Assembly (NCBI GenBank): GCA_032718475.1
Contig: JAUCBJ010003323.1
Span: 1 to 31,288, forward strand
Source of the DNA: Nemertoderma westbladi
Taxonomy: Eukaryota > Xenacoelomorpha > Nemertodermatida > Nemertodermatidae
Direction of reading: 5' to 3'
DNA length: 31,288 bases
Positions 19,190 through 28,929 of this stretch are shown in pieces. The number at the start of each line of letters is the position of its first letter. Position 1 is the stretch's first letter. Below the pieces are notes generated by a model. The model ran no database searches, had not been told where the DNA came from, and saw only the letters and a list, made by a program, of their open reading frames with translations. The position numbers were made by a program, and so were the translations under genes.

Positions 19190-20032
19190 TATTTGTTAGC
19201 GATTATAAATATTTCGCAGGTCTGCCAAAATTAATTAATTTAATTAAATTTTTCAGATTTTTACACGGATTTTTTTTAAAGTAGGCCTATTTATTTGTAT
19301 AAACTTAAGTTACCCTCTTGACTGGCAATCTGAAAAAATAACTTTATATTTAATTAAATGTAATAAATTTGTTAGTGATACGCCACAAATGCATATCACT
19401 TATGTTATCAATAGGGGGATTAGAGACAATATTTAGATAATAAATTGTCTGGCTAGCTAAACCTGAATGTTGCCTAGACTTAGCTATACAATGTGTGTAA
19501 TATTAGAAACTGAAATATAGCATTAGCTTTAAAACTAATCTATTGTTGTCGGTGGTGCCTCCTACAATAGAAAAAGAGTCAGAATATAAATTATATACCT
19601 AACTTTCAAAACGAAAATTAAGATCATAAAAAGTTGCAAATTATACTTTACGGGATTCAGACCTGACCCCGGTCCTAAAAGGGGCCTGGTTTACTAGTAA
19701 ACACGTAGTAAATCAGGATAATCGTAGCGGTACCTTCTTACCCTCCGGCGATCGCGTGGAATGTAATATCCTCTTGCAGACCAATCTGGCCCAAAAGGAG
19801 TCCTAGCCCAATCAGATCTCCGGTCCCCGAGACCGGTTCGTAGTGATTTGGGACCACCGAACAAGGAAGGAGAAGGTAGGACTAAACGCTTGAGAGGCTA
19901 GGAAAATGAAGCAAAAATACAGCCTACAGTACCGATTGCACCACAATCAATAGCATAAGGTGATACTTAGCCAGTTTCCTTTTCGTCTCAGTTTGTAGAT
20001 GACTTTCGAAACAGAACGAGTTTGTGGAAGAG
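19190..20032 (-). other. Leader region of the BEL element
   Basis: Untranslated DNA between the gag start and the 13-bp minisatellite. No gene is seen. A GC-richer section with short inverted repeats (about 19660-19870) is where a packaging or dimerisation signal might lie, but nothing specific can be shown. Confidence 0.5.
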
Positions 20033-20398
20033 TTAAGCGTTGAGAAACAGCGTTGAGAAACAGCGTTGAGAAACAGCGATGAGAAACAGCGATGAGAAAC
20101 AGCGTTGAGAAACAGCATTGAGAAACAGCGTTGAGAAACAGCGATGAGAAACAGCGTTGAGAAACAGCGTTGAGAAACAGCGATGAGAAACAGCGATGAG
20201 AAACAGCGATGATAAACAGCGTTGAGAAACAGCGTTGAGAAACAGCGTTGAGAAACAGCGTTGAGAAACAGCGATGAGAAACAGCGTTGAGAAACAGCGT
20301 TGAGAAACAGCGATGAGAAACAACGTTGAGAAACAGCGTTGAGAAACAGCGATGAGAAACAGCGTTGAGAAACAGCGTTGAGAAACAGCGCTGAGAAA
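20033..20398 (-). repeat. 13-bp minisatellite in BEL leader, about 28 units
   Basis: The unit is GTTGAGAAACAGC on the plus strand, with a frequent T-to-A change giving GATGAGAAACAGC. The array lies 35 bp inside the 5' LTR, in the transcribed leader. A 13-bp period rotates through all frames, so all three minus-strand frames are open as an apparent repeat protein. I treat them as artefacts. Confidence 0.93.
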
Positions 20399-20432
20399 AT
20401 TGAACACTTATCCGCATTCAACTATTTCTTAC

Positions 20433-21036
20433 TATACACAATTCCGGGTGTAATCCGGGCTCCTTTACTAAGTGTTGCGGGAAGTGTCAACTTATGCAGG
20501 GGATTAGTTCGTTAGTGGATACATTGTCTTTATACGCAGTTTCATTTCAGTTAGTACCAATAAAACAAGAGTTAATAATGCTTAGAACAATAAAACTGTA
20601 TATTTTAATGTTACAGTAGTTGCAATATTGATAGATTAACCGTGATAAATAAACTGGTAAGAAATAGTAGCCACTTTGAGGAGTGGTACTTGCCTGGGAA
20701 CTAAATAATATACCGTTAGTCCTAAAATCATCTACAACAATTATGTTATATAAACTCAGCCTTAAATACTGGTAAGCCAATAATGAATCCAATTTAAGCA
20801 TTTAACCAATCACAGGGCGAGGAATCGCACTGTGCAAATAGAACCAACAACAGTAAGCTGACATTGTAGTTAACTGTTCATTATGAAGCCTAACACAGAT
20901 AAAACTGTAGCCATGGTTACCGTTTACCGTTCAGTGTATAAGTAAAGGGCCATTAAGGTGGTTCTTAAATTCAATGCGCCGCAAATTTCCTTATTATGAA
21001 TAGAGATTGATAATTCAACAACCGGATTCGTGTACA
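20433..21036 (-). repeat. 5' LTR of the BEL element
   Basis: 604 bp, reading as identical to 12559-13162. On the element's sense strand this is the upstream LTR and should hold the promoter. A TTATATAA sequence near 20747-20756 is a possible TATA box. GTAAGAAA directly follows the LTR on the sense strand and resembles a splice donor more than a primer-binding site. Confidence 0.95.
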
Positions 21037-21041
21037 GGTCT
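21037..21041. repeat. Target-site duplication of BEL element, right copy
   Basis: GGTCT, identical to 12554-12558, followed by the rest of a G-run minisatellite unit (GTGTTTTGTA). Confidence 0.85.
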
Positions 21042-21051
21042 GTGTTTTGTA

Positions 21052-21749
21052 TACAACCCCCGCTAGAGGGGTCCATTAGTTCCCTTCTAATATGGCACCG
21101 AAATAGATGCAAATTTGTTAAATTTTCAATTTTCTCTCACAGATAAATTGTTATTTATTCTTCTTATGTGTTTATGACGAACCTAGCTACCTCAAACCTG
21201 CCTCGCTGCCTGCTTTAACGTTTGAGGCTGATATAATTATTGCTAAGCCAGTGATAGTCCATATACCATAATACTGTATGGTAGTAATCGTGCTCGTGCA
21301 CTATGCATAATAAATTCAGACACCACCGGCACCGCCCACTACTCTCGCCACCAGCCCAGCCCAATACATTAATTAAACATCTTAGTGGGGCGAGTCACGT
21401 AGTGGTTGAAGCTTTACCGTACAGATTTCATAATGTTGACATTCTTGTGATCTGCAATTTAAGATTATAAATTTTAACACGCAAAATAAATATTAAATAA
21501 CGATTAGAAAATTTATTTATTTCCAGCAGCTGCTATTGCAATCTGCAATGGTTTTCATATGTATAAATTGCCGGCAGTGTAGATAGACACACTTGATTCA
21601 AAATAACAACAGCAATTGGCCCTTAAAAGGGGCATTTGGGTTGAGTTGTATTACAGTATGTGACATGTGTCTGTAGGCATATTGAATTATCAAAATTAAT
21701 TACAATTAAATTAATAGATAGTCGAATAGTCAATCTTCACTACAGAAGA
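21052..21749. other. Intergenic stretch between BEL element and P-like remnant
   Basis: No gene is seen. One isolated CCCCGCTAGAGGGG-like palindromic motif at about 21056-21067 resembles the core of the CTCF-like sites found in the two satellite arrays. Confidence 0.5.
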
Positions 21750-22706
21750 TTAATGTCCTTTATCCAGACCGGCAATGCGGAGAAATTTCCTGTTGGTTCC
21801 GTGACCTTCGGAAGATCGCTTTTCAGAGCACATCATGCTGGAGCGTTTCTGCATTCCGTTTAACAGTGTGTTCGCAAGGGTGGTACATGCAGCTGCGGGG
21901 GGCGCTGGTATTATATCGTACTGTACAGCGATGGTTTTGACCACCTGGGCTAATTGACGGTAGCACAGTATGGTTCCATCAGGTACCGAATCTACCCATG
22001 TCGCTGACGCCATTACCCACCAAACCAACTCATGTGATGGCAGCTGTAATCCACCCCTAGATAGCGTCTGGATAAATGCATTATCGGCCTGGATGGTGTT
22101 ACCGGATACTTCTATCTCTGGAATTACACGAATGATATAACCAGCTACATAGGCAGCAGCATGCCGCTAACCAACAGTAGCCTCAAGTTCACCCAAACGA
22201 TCTATAAGGACAAGGGATTCTTCGGTAAATGGGGTTACGCAACCTGGACATTCAATAGGGTGTTTAATGGCCGTCAACACATCTGGCATTTCACCCATCT
22301 TTACGAATGCTAGAAGGCTACGTAGACGCATCCCAGATTCAATATCCTTTACAGTAATTGACTGGTTAGAACCGGTCATACCACGCAGACATCCGAACTC
22401 ACCCTCCAAGCGATCTTGGGAAACTGTTCCAGTAAGAAAGTATGTGAACCCGCTGCTTAAAAGGTAGCGAGAACGGTCTATCATACCGGCCGTCGACTGG
22501 CACAGCGCCCTGTGGGTATCTGTCGTAAGACTCCGTATGCGACGGACACCAATACCGTGAGGGAACGAGCGGAATTCCTCCACTAAGCCCTTCAGCGACT
22601 CGATGGCAGCACAGTCGGATGATGTTATGGCCTGTCGATGATGATCTTTAAATCGGATCGCTTCCCCAATCGACTTTACGTTCATCAGTTTCCACCATGT
22701 CAACAC
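21750..22706 (-). pseudogene. P-element-like transposase, last exon, one in-frame stop
   Basis: The frame begins directly after a splice acceptor (22707-22708) with VLTWWKLMNVKS and runs ~318 codons to a TAA at 21750-21752. Family signatures of P/THAP9-type transposases are visible. These are the WW-x-LMNVKS segment, FLTGTVSQDRLEGEFG followed by RG and SI-V with a downstream SLL (family form: QxDxLExxFGxxRxxxG), and AAYVAGYI with a later SRGGLQLPSHEL. A single TAG at 22167-22169 interrupts an otherwise continuous frame, so the product would lose its last ~140 residues. Upstream exons carrying the THAP DNA-binding domain and the first catalytic residues were not found. It may be a domesticated gene fragment with a recent nonsense mutation, or a transposon relic. 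Confidence 0.72.
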
Positions 22707-22722
22707 CTGTAACAGCAGTAAA
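22707..22722 (-). promoter_or_regulatory. Splice acceptor of the P-like transposase exon
   Basis: On the minus strand TTTACTGCTGTTACAG precedes the first codon (GTG TTG ACA) of the conserved region. The pyrimidine-rich tract and CAG fit a 3' splice site in phase 0. Confidence 0.5.
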
Positions 22723-23279
22723 CAAAACACGATATATTATTTACATTGTACAGTACATTATTTATAGAATTACGAACTTGAATATGCCCGATAAAATATA
22801 AATAAATCGATAATATAAAATATAATATATTAATATTAAATAGGAATAATTAAATAAATTAAATATATAATATAAATTAAATAAGTAAACTATTAATAAA
22901 GGCATAATGCCATTTTGCCCCGCATGGGGGCGCATTTATCATAAAAATATTAAATAATATTTATATTTTACTAAGGTGCCTAGGCCCATCCGCATTTACA
23001 TACATGTAATGGAATTTGTGCGTTTATAGGTGAATGTTACTACTAAAGTGTGTTTACAGTAGCGAGTCGCAATTGTGAAAGTAGCCCTAACTCTCCAGTA
23101 AGAACCTGAAGTAAATCTAAGCCTTTGGGACGGACAGTGGAGTGACTCGCGCTGGTTGTTGTGGTCGTTGTGCAGCTACGACGTTGGCGATAGGCACATC
23201 GGCGAAAGTACACCAGCGCTGAGGATCTTGCGCTGTCCGGGGGCCGAGAGGGGTAGGCAGCGACGCCCGCTAGCCTAAA
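22723..23279. other. AT-rich spacer and GC-richer promoter-side region
   Basis: No gene is seen. 22740-22990 is very AT-rich and could be intron of the minus-strand P-like gene. 23100-23280 is GC-richer and leads into a TATA box for the plus-strand region. Confidence 0.45.
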
Positions 23280-23285
23280 TATAAA
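23280..23285 (+). promoter_or_regulatory. TATA box upstream of the unrecognised plus-strand gene
   Basis: TATAAA lies 35 bp before the ATG at 23320. A start site 25-30 bp downstream would leave a leader of only about 5-15 nt. Such compact promoters are frequent in viral and transposon genes. Confidence 0.35.
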
Positions 23286-23319
23286 CTCATTATAATATTG
23301 ATAAACTCATATAGCAGAT

Positions 23320-23941
23320 ATGACTGAGTTGATAGAAGATGATCTTGGTATCAGGGAGCGATATACTCTACCTTTACAAGCGTTTGTTGATAGCTTGATA
23401 CGCGGCGACGCTGGTCCAACTACTACGGAGGACGATGGTCGTTATATCGAACCGCCAATGTCCCAGGAGCAACTTACGCGTGAATTGGACTATAGAAAAT
23501 TCACCGCTCGCTATACGCATCGTAATGGTACGTATATGGACTTCTTAACTACCGGCCATCCTATTGATTTACACGATACGGACGATGTAGACACCGAAAG
23601 GGAAATGGTTTTATTTAAATATCCTACCCAGCGGAGGCGGAACGATAAACCGAGAATGGAACACGAAAATTCTATTCGAAACAGACTCGGAAGGAGAAGA
23701 CATTGAAGAGCCGGATAAACGCAGCGACTTCAACGATTATCTGGAATTCCTGAGAGAAACATATCTCAATATTGCCAATCAACAAAATCCAGAAACTCGA
23801 TATCCTCAAGGTATACATCATGATCCTATGATAGAACTCAAACGACTCTATTTCACTATGATGTATCTTACCGCCGATCGACCGCTACCTGTCATCCCAG
23901 ATAGCTTCGAACAGATGGAAGAATATTGTAAAACCGAATAA
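23320..23941 (+). pseudogene. Unrecognised acidic protein gene, frameshifted (part 1)
   Basis: I cannot assign a family. From the ATG at 23320 the frame is charged and soluble (LPLQAFVDSLIRGD, then EPPMSQEQLTRELD), with no membrane segment or signal peptide. Near 23650-23690 the coding character moves to a second frame. That frame runs through an acidic stretch (ETDSEGEDIEEPD) and a hydrophobic-polar section (LKRLYFTMMYLTADRPLP) to a TAA at 23939-23941. The original frame ends at 23704-23706. Arginine codons CGN and GC-rich third positions set it apart from the AT-rich surroundings. It may be an endogenous viral or large-transposon gene, or a decayed cellular gene. Confidence 0.5.
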
Positions 23942-24397
23942 ATATCACCCGCGTTTCCCCTATAAGACGTGCGTCTTTGGTATTATTGCGATGAATGCCC
24001 AAGACCCAACCAACAAACGGAAAGACATAAACATCCGTGGAGACGTTGCTTTAAACACGGTTTTACTCGCTATATTTACGGGAGTTTCGAGCGAAACTTG
24101 TTCGACGTATTACCTACGCTCGTTCGACTCAAACGATCCTTACATAAACCTATGATCCGAGTTCCGGAATACTCGATCAGACCTCCTCACTCACTAGTGA
24201 GAACCCAGACTCTTGACCCTAATAGTATCAGGGATCTTCCCGAGCTGTACTCATTGTTCAAAGATTTAGTGTTACCCGAACAATTAGTCGGTGGCACTCC
24301 GGTTGTGGGCTCCCTAGATATTCGCCCATCTTACCTAGCCGGATTGGGACGCGGACATCTAATATCGCCATTCAACCGTATCATCGTCCCTGTTTAA
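23942..24397 (+). pseudogene. Unrecognised Cys/His-containing region (part 2 of the same decayed gene)
   Basis: It continues in the same frame as the end of part 1 after two close stops (23939 and about 23960). A ~30-bp bridge reads better in another frame, suggesting a compensating pair of small shifts. The open stretch from about 23969 contains WYYCDECPRPN, then H, C and H residues spaced like a zinc-binding module. A proline-containing linear region follows, ending at a TAA (24395-24397). There is no convincing ATG start. It is more likely an internal part of the protein than a gene of its own. No family recognised. Confidence 0.45.
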
Positions 24398-24720
24398 CCC
24401 GATACAACCTGTCACCAAGGCGGAGGAGAGAGTTGTACGAAACGCGTTGGACACTATTCGTCAAAAGATCGGAAAATGAACCTACAATTGTTTAGAGAAA
24501 CGTAAATTGCAGTAGCAAGTCCAAGCGGTAAACGAATTAACTTTATCTCAGTTCGATCAGGAAATTCAGAATCTCTAAGAAGATATCGAACTTGGACGAC
24601 CTTATTCTCTGCAAGAGTGTTGGATGAACGCATCCAACGATAAGCGGAGGAAAATCAGCTCGAGGAGAAGCATATCGAAATGGACGAGACATCGACCGTA
24701 ACCCTAAACCTTCAGATGCA
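24398..24720 (+). pseudogene. Decayed tail of the same coding region
   Basis: Coding character persists in pieces: an alpha-helical, Glu/Gln-rich stretch from about 24418 (EERVVRNALDTIRQKIGK) and a coiled-coil-like segment to about 24640. Several stops and frame changes interrupt it. No intact frame remains, and the similarity in codon use to the preceding parts is the main reason for joining it to them. Confidence 0.35.
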
Positions 24721-24907
24721 ATTGTATTGCACCCTTTACCCAAGGGTTATGGCCCTCCTAGTAAAGTGGCTCACCCCAAAGAGAAAAGGACTCTTGCTAG
24801 CCTCAAAAACGCCGTCCGCGCAAGAAAAACTAACTGTTTAGAGTATTTTTATATTTTAGAAACTGTGATTTTATATTTTATAGAATTAAATCCCATTTTC
24901 TGGGAGC

Positions 24908-25525
24908 GGTGTAAAGGCTTTTGCGGATCTAGCTAGTTATTTTCCCCGCAAAGTACTCTGTAGGTGTTTTAACGGACATAAAAAGCCGTTTCCTTACTGT
25001 ACCGTTGTTTTAGTGGACATAAAAAGCCATTTCTTCTGTATGTGTACTTTAGCGGACATAACTAACTGTGTACTTTAGCGGACATAACTAGCGATCTTAT
25101 GTCGCAATAAGCCAAAATCCTCTTGATACAGTGTAGTTACCATGACGACATCTAACAGCTGATATGTCCACGTGTAACATTTCTTTGTTCTTTGTTCTCT
25201 CTTTGTTCGGTCAACCAATCAGAGCGTTTTTTGACTCTGTGTTGGAGATTGTATACAGAAACTCATGTAATTGAGTCAGTATGTGTATTTTGTCCACAGC
25301 CAGAAGACCGGCTTTGGAGTTACTGTGTTTCAGGCTTTAGCCAAATATTAGTAGGCTTTGGTCATAGAAACGTATAACTGTTATCAAACCAACTCAGTAC
25401 ATATGCATTATGCTTTCACCGCATTATTTCACTGCTATTTATGGTTTATTCGGTTATTAATTATATCAGTTGATGGAATCTTGTTATATTTGGATAATAT
25501 CGACAAATAATCAGAAAACCCCAAT
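24908..25525 (+). repeat. Repeat X, copy 1 (promoter-like)
   Basis: A diverged relative occurs in the same orientation at 30675-31288, alignable from GGTGTAAA to GATAAATAA-like sequence near the end. Overall similarity is modest, but ~130 bp around 25138-25230 is much better kept: ATGACGAC, TAACAGCTGATAT, TTTCTTTGTTCT and a CCAAT box in CCAATCAGAGC. Inside copy 1 is a short tandem of TTTAGCGGACATAA-like units (about 24970-25095). It could be an LTR, a terminal region of a large element, or a duplicated promoter. It runs directly towards repeat Y copy 2. Confidence 0.75.
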
Positions 25526-25632
25526 CTTCTTGATATACTGAAGGTTAGAGAGACCGGTTACATATAACAATTGCGACTTACATTAAAGTGGTTTTGGAGT
25601 GAATCTAATGCTATTTCATAGGCACTACATGA
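25526..25632. other. Junction between repeats X and Y copy 2
   Basis: About 100 bp with no recognised feature. The corresponding part for copy 1 of Y and for X' lies outside the window. Confidence 0.5.
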
Positions 25633-27574
25633 GTCGGTTGCTGTTCTCTTTATATGTGACTAAAATTAGTGAAGGTCGGTAGATCGGTGTGCAGCATTGT
25701 GCGGTAGTGTGCATGATTGTGACTGATAACAAAGCATCTCCTAAAGAATGCGCTTTATACGTGAATCCATAGCCATCCCGTTGTGTCTAGTGTAAGACAT
25801 AACTCTGTTTATATATTTAGAGCGCCACGTCATAAAGGAACTGTTAATATTTCCCGAAAGTGAATAATATTTGTCAGAAATTATATATTAACGATCAGTC
25901 GAATAATACAGTAGGCCTACACCGCAATAAGGTCAAAGCTTCCGAATCCAGTCTCCCGGGTATATCCAGCGGGTGAATGGTCGCGCATAGACTGGCTTCG
26001 GCTAATGTAGTGTATCAAATACTCGTCATAGGCTAAAGTCGATTTATAATCTAGAAGACACCCAAATTTGGCAGGTTAAACTGCTAAAGGTCTGAAAGCG
26101 CGAACATAAACTATATCGTTTGTAAAAATAAATAAATAAATAATAAAATAATAAATATTAAAATAATATTGTAAAATAAATAAATAAATGTCATGTCGTA
26201 ATGTATAAATGTCATAATCGTATGTCAGTCTGTACTTATTTAATATTTACTTAAGTAGGCCTACATTTCGGTCGTAATTACTTTCAGTTTGAAAAGTTTG
26301 CTTTTTATATTTTAATTCAACATCAACACGATTTAATTTAATTAACAAGTTACTTCAATTTCACAATTATTGCAACTAACTACTGCTTGGGGTAAAGTAA
26401 ATAAGTCTAACAGGTGAATGAAACTGAATAGTGAACCTATTCTTCAAAATGAATTCCTTTCTCTTGCAAGTCACTTAGGTCCTGGGGAGACAGCATGGTT
26501 CTAGCCGGTTCTGATATTTTCACCGATTTAGTATTTTCTAAGTATCGACGACAACAAAGATCATTGAAATGAGCGTATAGATACCCAGGTTTGGCTGTTT
26601 GGAGTTCTGACAAACCATTTAATTGAAACGTAATTGTTCCCCAATATGTAACTATAACTTTCTCCTCCTTGAAAATATACTGACAAGAGCTACACTTCTT
26701 CGCGTTGCAAGACGAACGGTCTGACGAACCTGACGTGAACCTACGGTCTGACGGTACCTGTCTACTGCTGTGACTGGTGTCAGGCAGTAGCGTATCGCGT
26801 ATCCATCCATACTACCGCTACCGGTACAACATCCAGCAGACAGCCATTGCTGTAGTGCCCGGGCTGCCGGGCTACCCCTGCAAAGGCTATGTCATATTAT
26901 TATGATAATAAATCTAAATTTAAATTTCCCACTACAATATACACAACAAACGTCCTTGTGATTGGTTCATAGGCAAGCACCTACGCAAGAAATTCCTACG
27001 CCAAAAGACAATTCTGGCCTACGCGTAAACCTACGCGTAGCTACGCGTAGGCCTTCGTATACGCAGTAAAGTCAAACCCGGGTATCGGTCATATGCACAC
27101 TTCTGGGACAATTTAAGGGAAAGGAGCAGGTTACTGTGGCGGTGTATTTTAACCAAAACAATACACGAAATTAGATTTCTTTATCAATGGAAAGCAGAAG
27201 CTTACAGTGGTGCGCATTTTCTCTAACCATGGACTTCTACAATATTAATTGATAACAGGACTGGAAACTGCTTATTCGGAAATACCAGTTGAAGCCTACT
27301 TTCTGATTTTTGCCACTTGGGCCACTGTTAGTACTCAGGCACAAAGGCCTATTAAAAAATGAAATACCATCGATTTTAGTGCTCCCAACTCAACTACCAC
27401 AAGGAAAACTGCACCAAACCATACAGTAACTATACTACAGGTACCAGTAAGTATTGCATGAATAGGCTATCCCATAAATTAAGAAAAATATAGGATATTT
27501 TGTCCGCCGAAAAGGTAAGTCTAAGTAATAAATTTTATAAAAATAAAAGGCCTTAGTGCCTGAGTACTAATAGT
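25633..27574. repeat. Long direct repeat Y, copy 2
   Basis: Matches 6-1948 in the same orientation. Divergence is ~12% up to 25837 and then falls abruptly to almost none. Later differences include a 1-bp and a 6-bp indel within the minus-strand frame and an 8-bp deletion near 27262. The right limit truncates the inverted repeat of the MITE-like element, and a palindromic satellite starts 14 bp further on. Confidence 0.9.
26437..26811 (-). CDS. Cysteine-cluster frame in repeat Y, copy 2
   Basis: This is the second copy of the 808-1176 region, and its frame looks less damaged. It is open for 124 codons to a TAG at 26437-26439. Going downstream it holds a Ser/Arg-rich stretch, then a C-x5-C-x2-C cluster (CNAKKCSSC), FKEEKVIVTYWG, PGYLYAHF, a CC pair with RRYL, and QEKGIHFEE. 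Cys and His spacing suggests a treble-clef or similar zinc site, but I do not recognise the family. No in-frame ATG precedes the cysteine cluster and a TAG lies just upstream, so the frame probably begins at a splice acceptor or the 5' end is broken. A 6-bp insertion compared with copy 1 adds two residues in frame. Confidence 0.45.
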   Translation of the reverse strand, partial: YGWIRDTLLPDTSHSSRQVPSDRRFTSGSSDRSSCNAKKCSSCQYIFKEEKVIVTYWGTITFQLNGLSELQTAKPGYLYAHFNDLCCRRYLENTKSVKISEPARTMLSPQDLSDLQEKGIHFEE

Positions 27575-27588
27575 TACAGTTAGTAATA

Positions 27589-28100
27589 CATTTATCACCC
27601 GGGTGAAAAACATTTATCACCCGGGTGAAAAACATTTATCACCCGGGTGAAAAACATTTATCACCCGGGTGAAAAACATTTATCACCCGGGTGAAAAACA
27701 TTTATCACCCGGGTGAAAAACATTTATCACCCGGGTGAAAAACATTTATCACCCGGGCGAAAAACATTTATCACCCGGGTGAAAAACATTTATCACCCGG
27801 GTGAAAAACATTTTATCACCCGGGTGAAAAACATTTATCACCCGGGTGAAAAACATTTATCACCCGGGTGAAAAACATTTATCACCCGGGTGAAAAACAT
27901 TTATCACCCGGGTGAAAAACATTTATCACCCGGGTGAAAAACATTTATCACCCGGGTGAAAAACATTTATCACCCGGGTGAAAAACATTTATCACCCGGG
28001 TGAAAAACATTTATCACCCGGGTGAAAAACATTTATCACCCGGGTGAAAAACATTTATCACCCGGGTGAAAAACATTTATCACCCGGGTGAAAAACATTT
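27589..28100. repeat. 22-bp palindromic satellite, about 23 units
   Basis: Each unit contains the perfect palindrome TCACCCGGGTGA in a CATTTA/AAAAA frame, so about 20 of 22 bases are nearly self-complementary. Units are almost identical. I noticed one GGGCGA variant near 27757 and one extra T near 27810. One CpG occurs per unit, inside CCCGGG. No coding potential. Homogeneity suggests recent expansion. Confidence 0.95.
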
Positions 28101-28929
28101 AAATGCTTAAAGGCATTTGAATATTTTTTGATGTAAATCATTACAGGGTTTTATTTTTTAAATGTTTTTACAGCATATTGTAATGTGCCGTAAATTTTCT
28201 GTTAATAAATGGGCCTGTCAAATTACTACAAAACAGTAGGCCTATACAGTGAATGTGATGTCATAGTTACCGTAGATAAACTGAAACTGACTGTAGTACA
28301 TCCTGTGTGTGTATAAGCTTAAAGGGCTACATACCGCAAGGCGCAAACAGAAATTGGTCGATTTAGGCTGTTTTCCAATGTGACAGCGGATAATAGATTT
28401 GTTTGTGCGTGATTTGGCGAAAGAATGCATATCCAGTGACAAGATATTTTGTAAAAGTTATTACGTTTTAATTAATGCACAATGAGTCTGTTCACGGTCT
28501 GACGGTCGTCTAAATAACAGCGTCTGGCAACTGGCAACCACGTACAACGTCTCCCTAAAGAACAAATAAGGCCTACTGGAAACCGCTCTGTTTGCTATAG
28601 CACTACTGCATTATAATGACACCCCTAGCGCCTAGTACTTCCCGGTATATCAGTATAATACTGATATACTGTATATATATATGTACTGATATACTGTGTA
28701 TTGTTTTGGTTCCCCCAAGCAGTTATTATCAACCAGACACACAAATAGGCCTATACTTACTTCATACAGATAATACAGTAGTAGCTAAGTAAATTAAAAC
28801 TAAAACTACTGTAAAAGTAAAATTCAAACTCTTGACATAACTATATCCTTGTTTGTATAAGCCTAAGGTGGTTGTAGTCTACTGTGCATACAATAAACCA
28901 ATATTAGTTCCTTTAGGAAATTTTCCAGA
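28101..28929. other. Intergenic stretch upstream of the 28930 frame
   Basis: No gene is supported. It contains an AAATGC/GCATTT inverted repeat just after the satellite, a 23-bp perfect palindrome (TATATCAGTAT with its complement, 28646-28668) followed by a TATATA tract, and a CCAAT sequence near 28894-28900 that could serve the downstream frame. Confidence 0.5.

Larger units (their letters stand above)
12559..21036 (-). mobile_element. Non-autonomous BEL/Pao LTR retrotransposon (Gag-protease only)
   Basis: The 8478-bp element has two 604-bp LTRs that I read as identical, a GGTCT target duplication and a minus-strand Gag-protease frame (14369-19189). Between the frame's stop and the 3' LTR are ~1.2 kb without reverse transcriptase, RNase H or integrase motifs. 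Those domains normally follow the protease in BEL/Pao polyproteins, so the element must have been copied by enzymes supplied in trans. LTR identity plus an intact 1606-codon frame point to very recent insertion and to selection, or recent descent from an active copy. No tRNA primer site beginning TGG is visible after the 5' LTR. It landed in the last unit of the G-run minisatellite. Confidence 0.92.

Noticed and set aside
19924-20421. Three overlapping minus-strand frames of Leu/Ser/Phe/Arg repeats
   Set aside because: A 13-bp period without stops opens all three frames at once; the array is leader DNA of the BEL element.
27589-28100. CRISPR-like array
   Set aside because: The repeats are directly adjacent with no variable spacers, and the context is eukaryotic.
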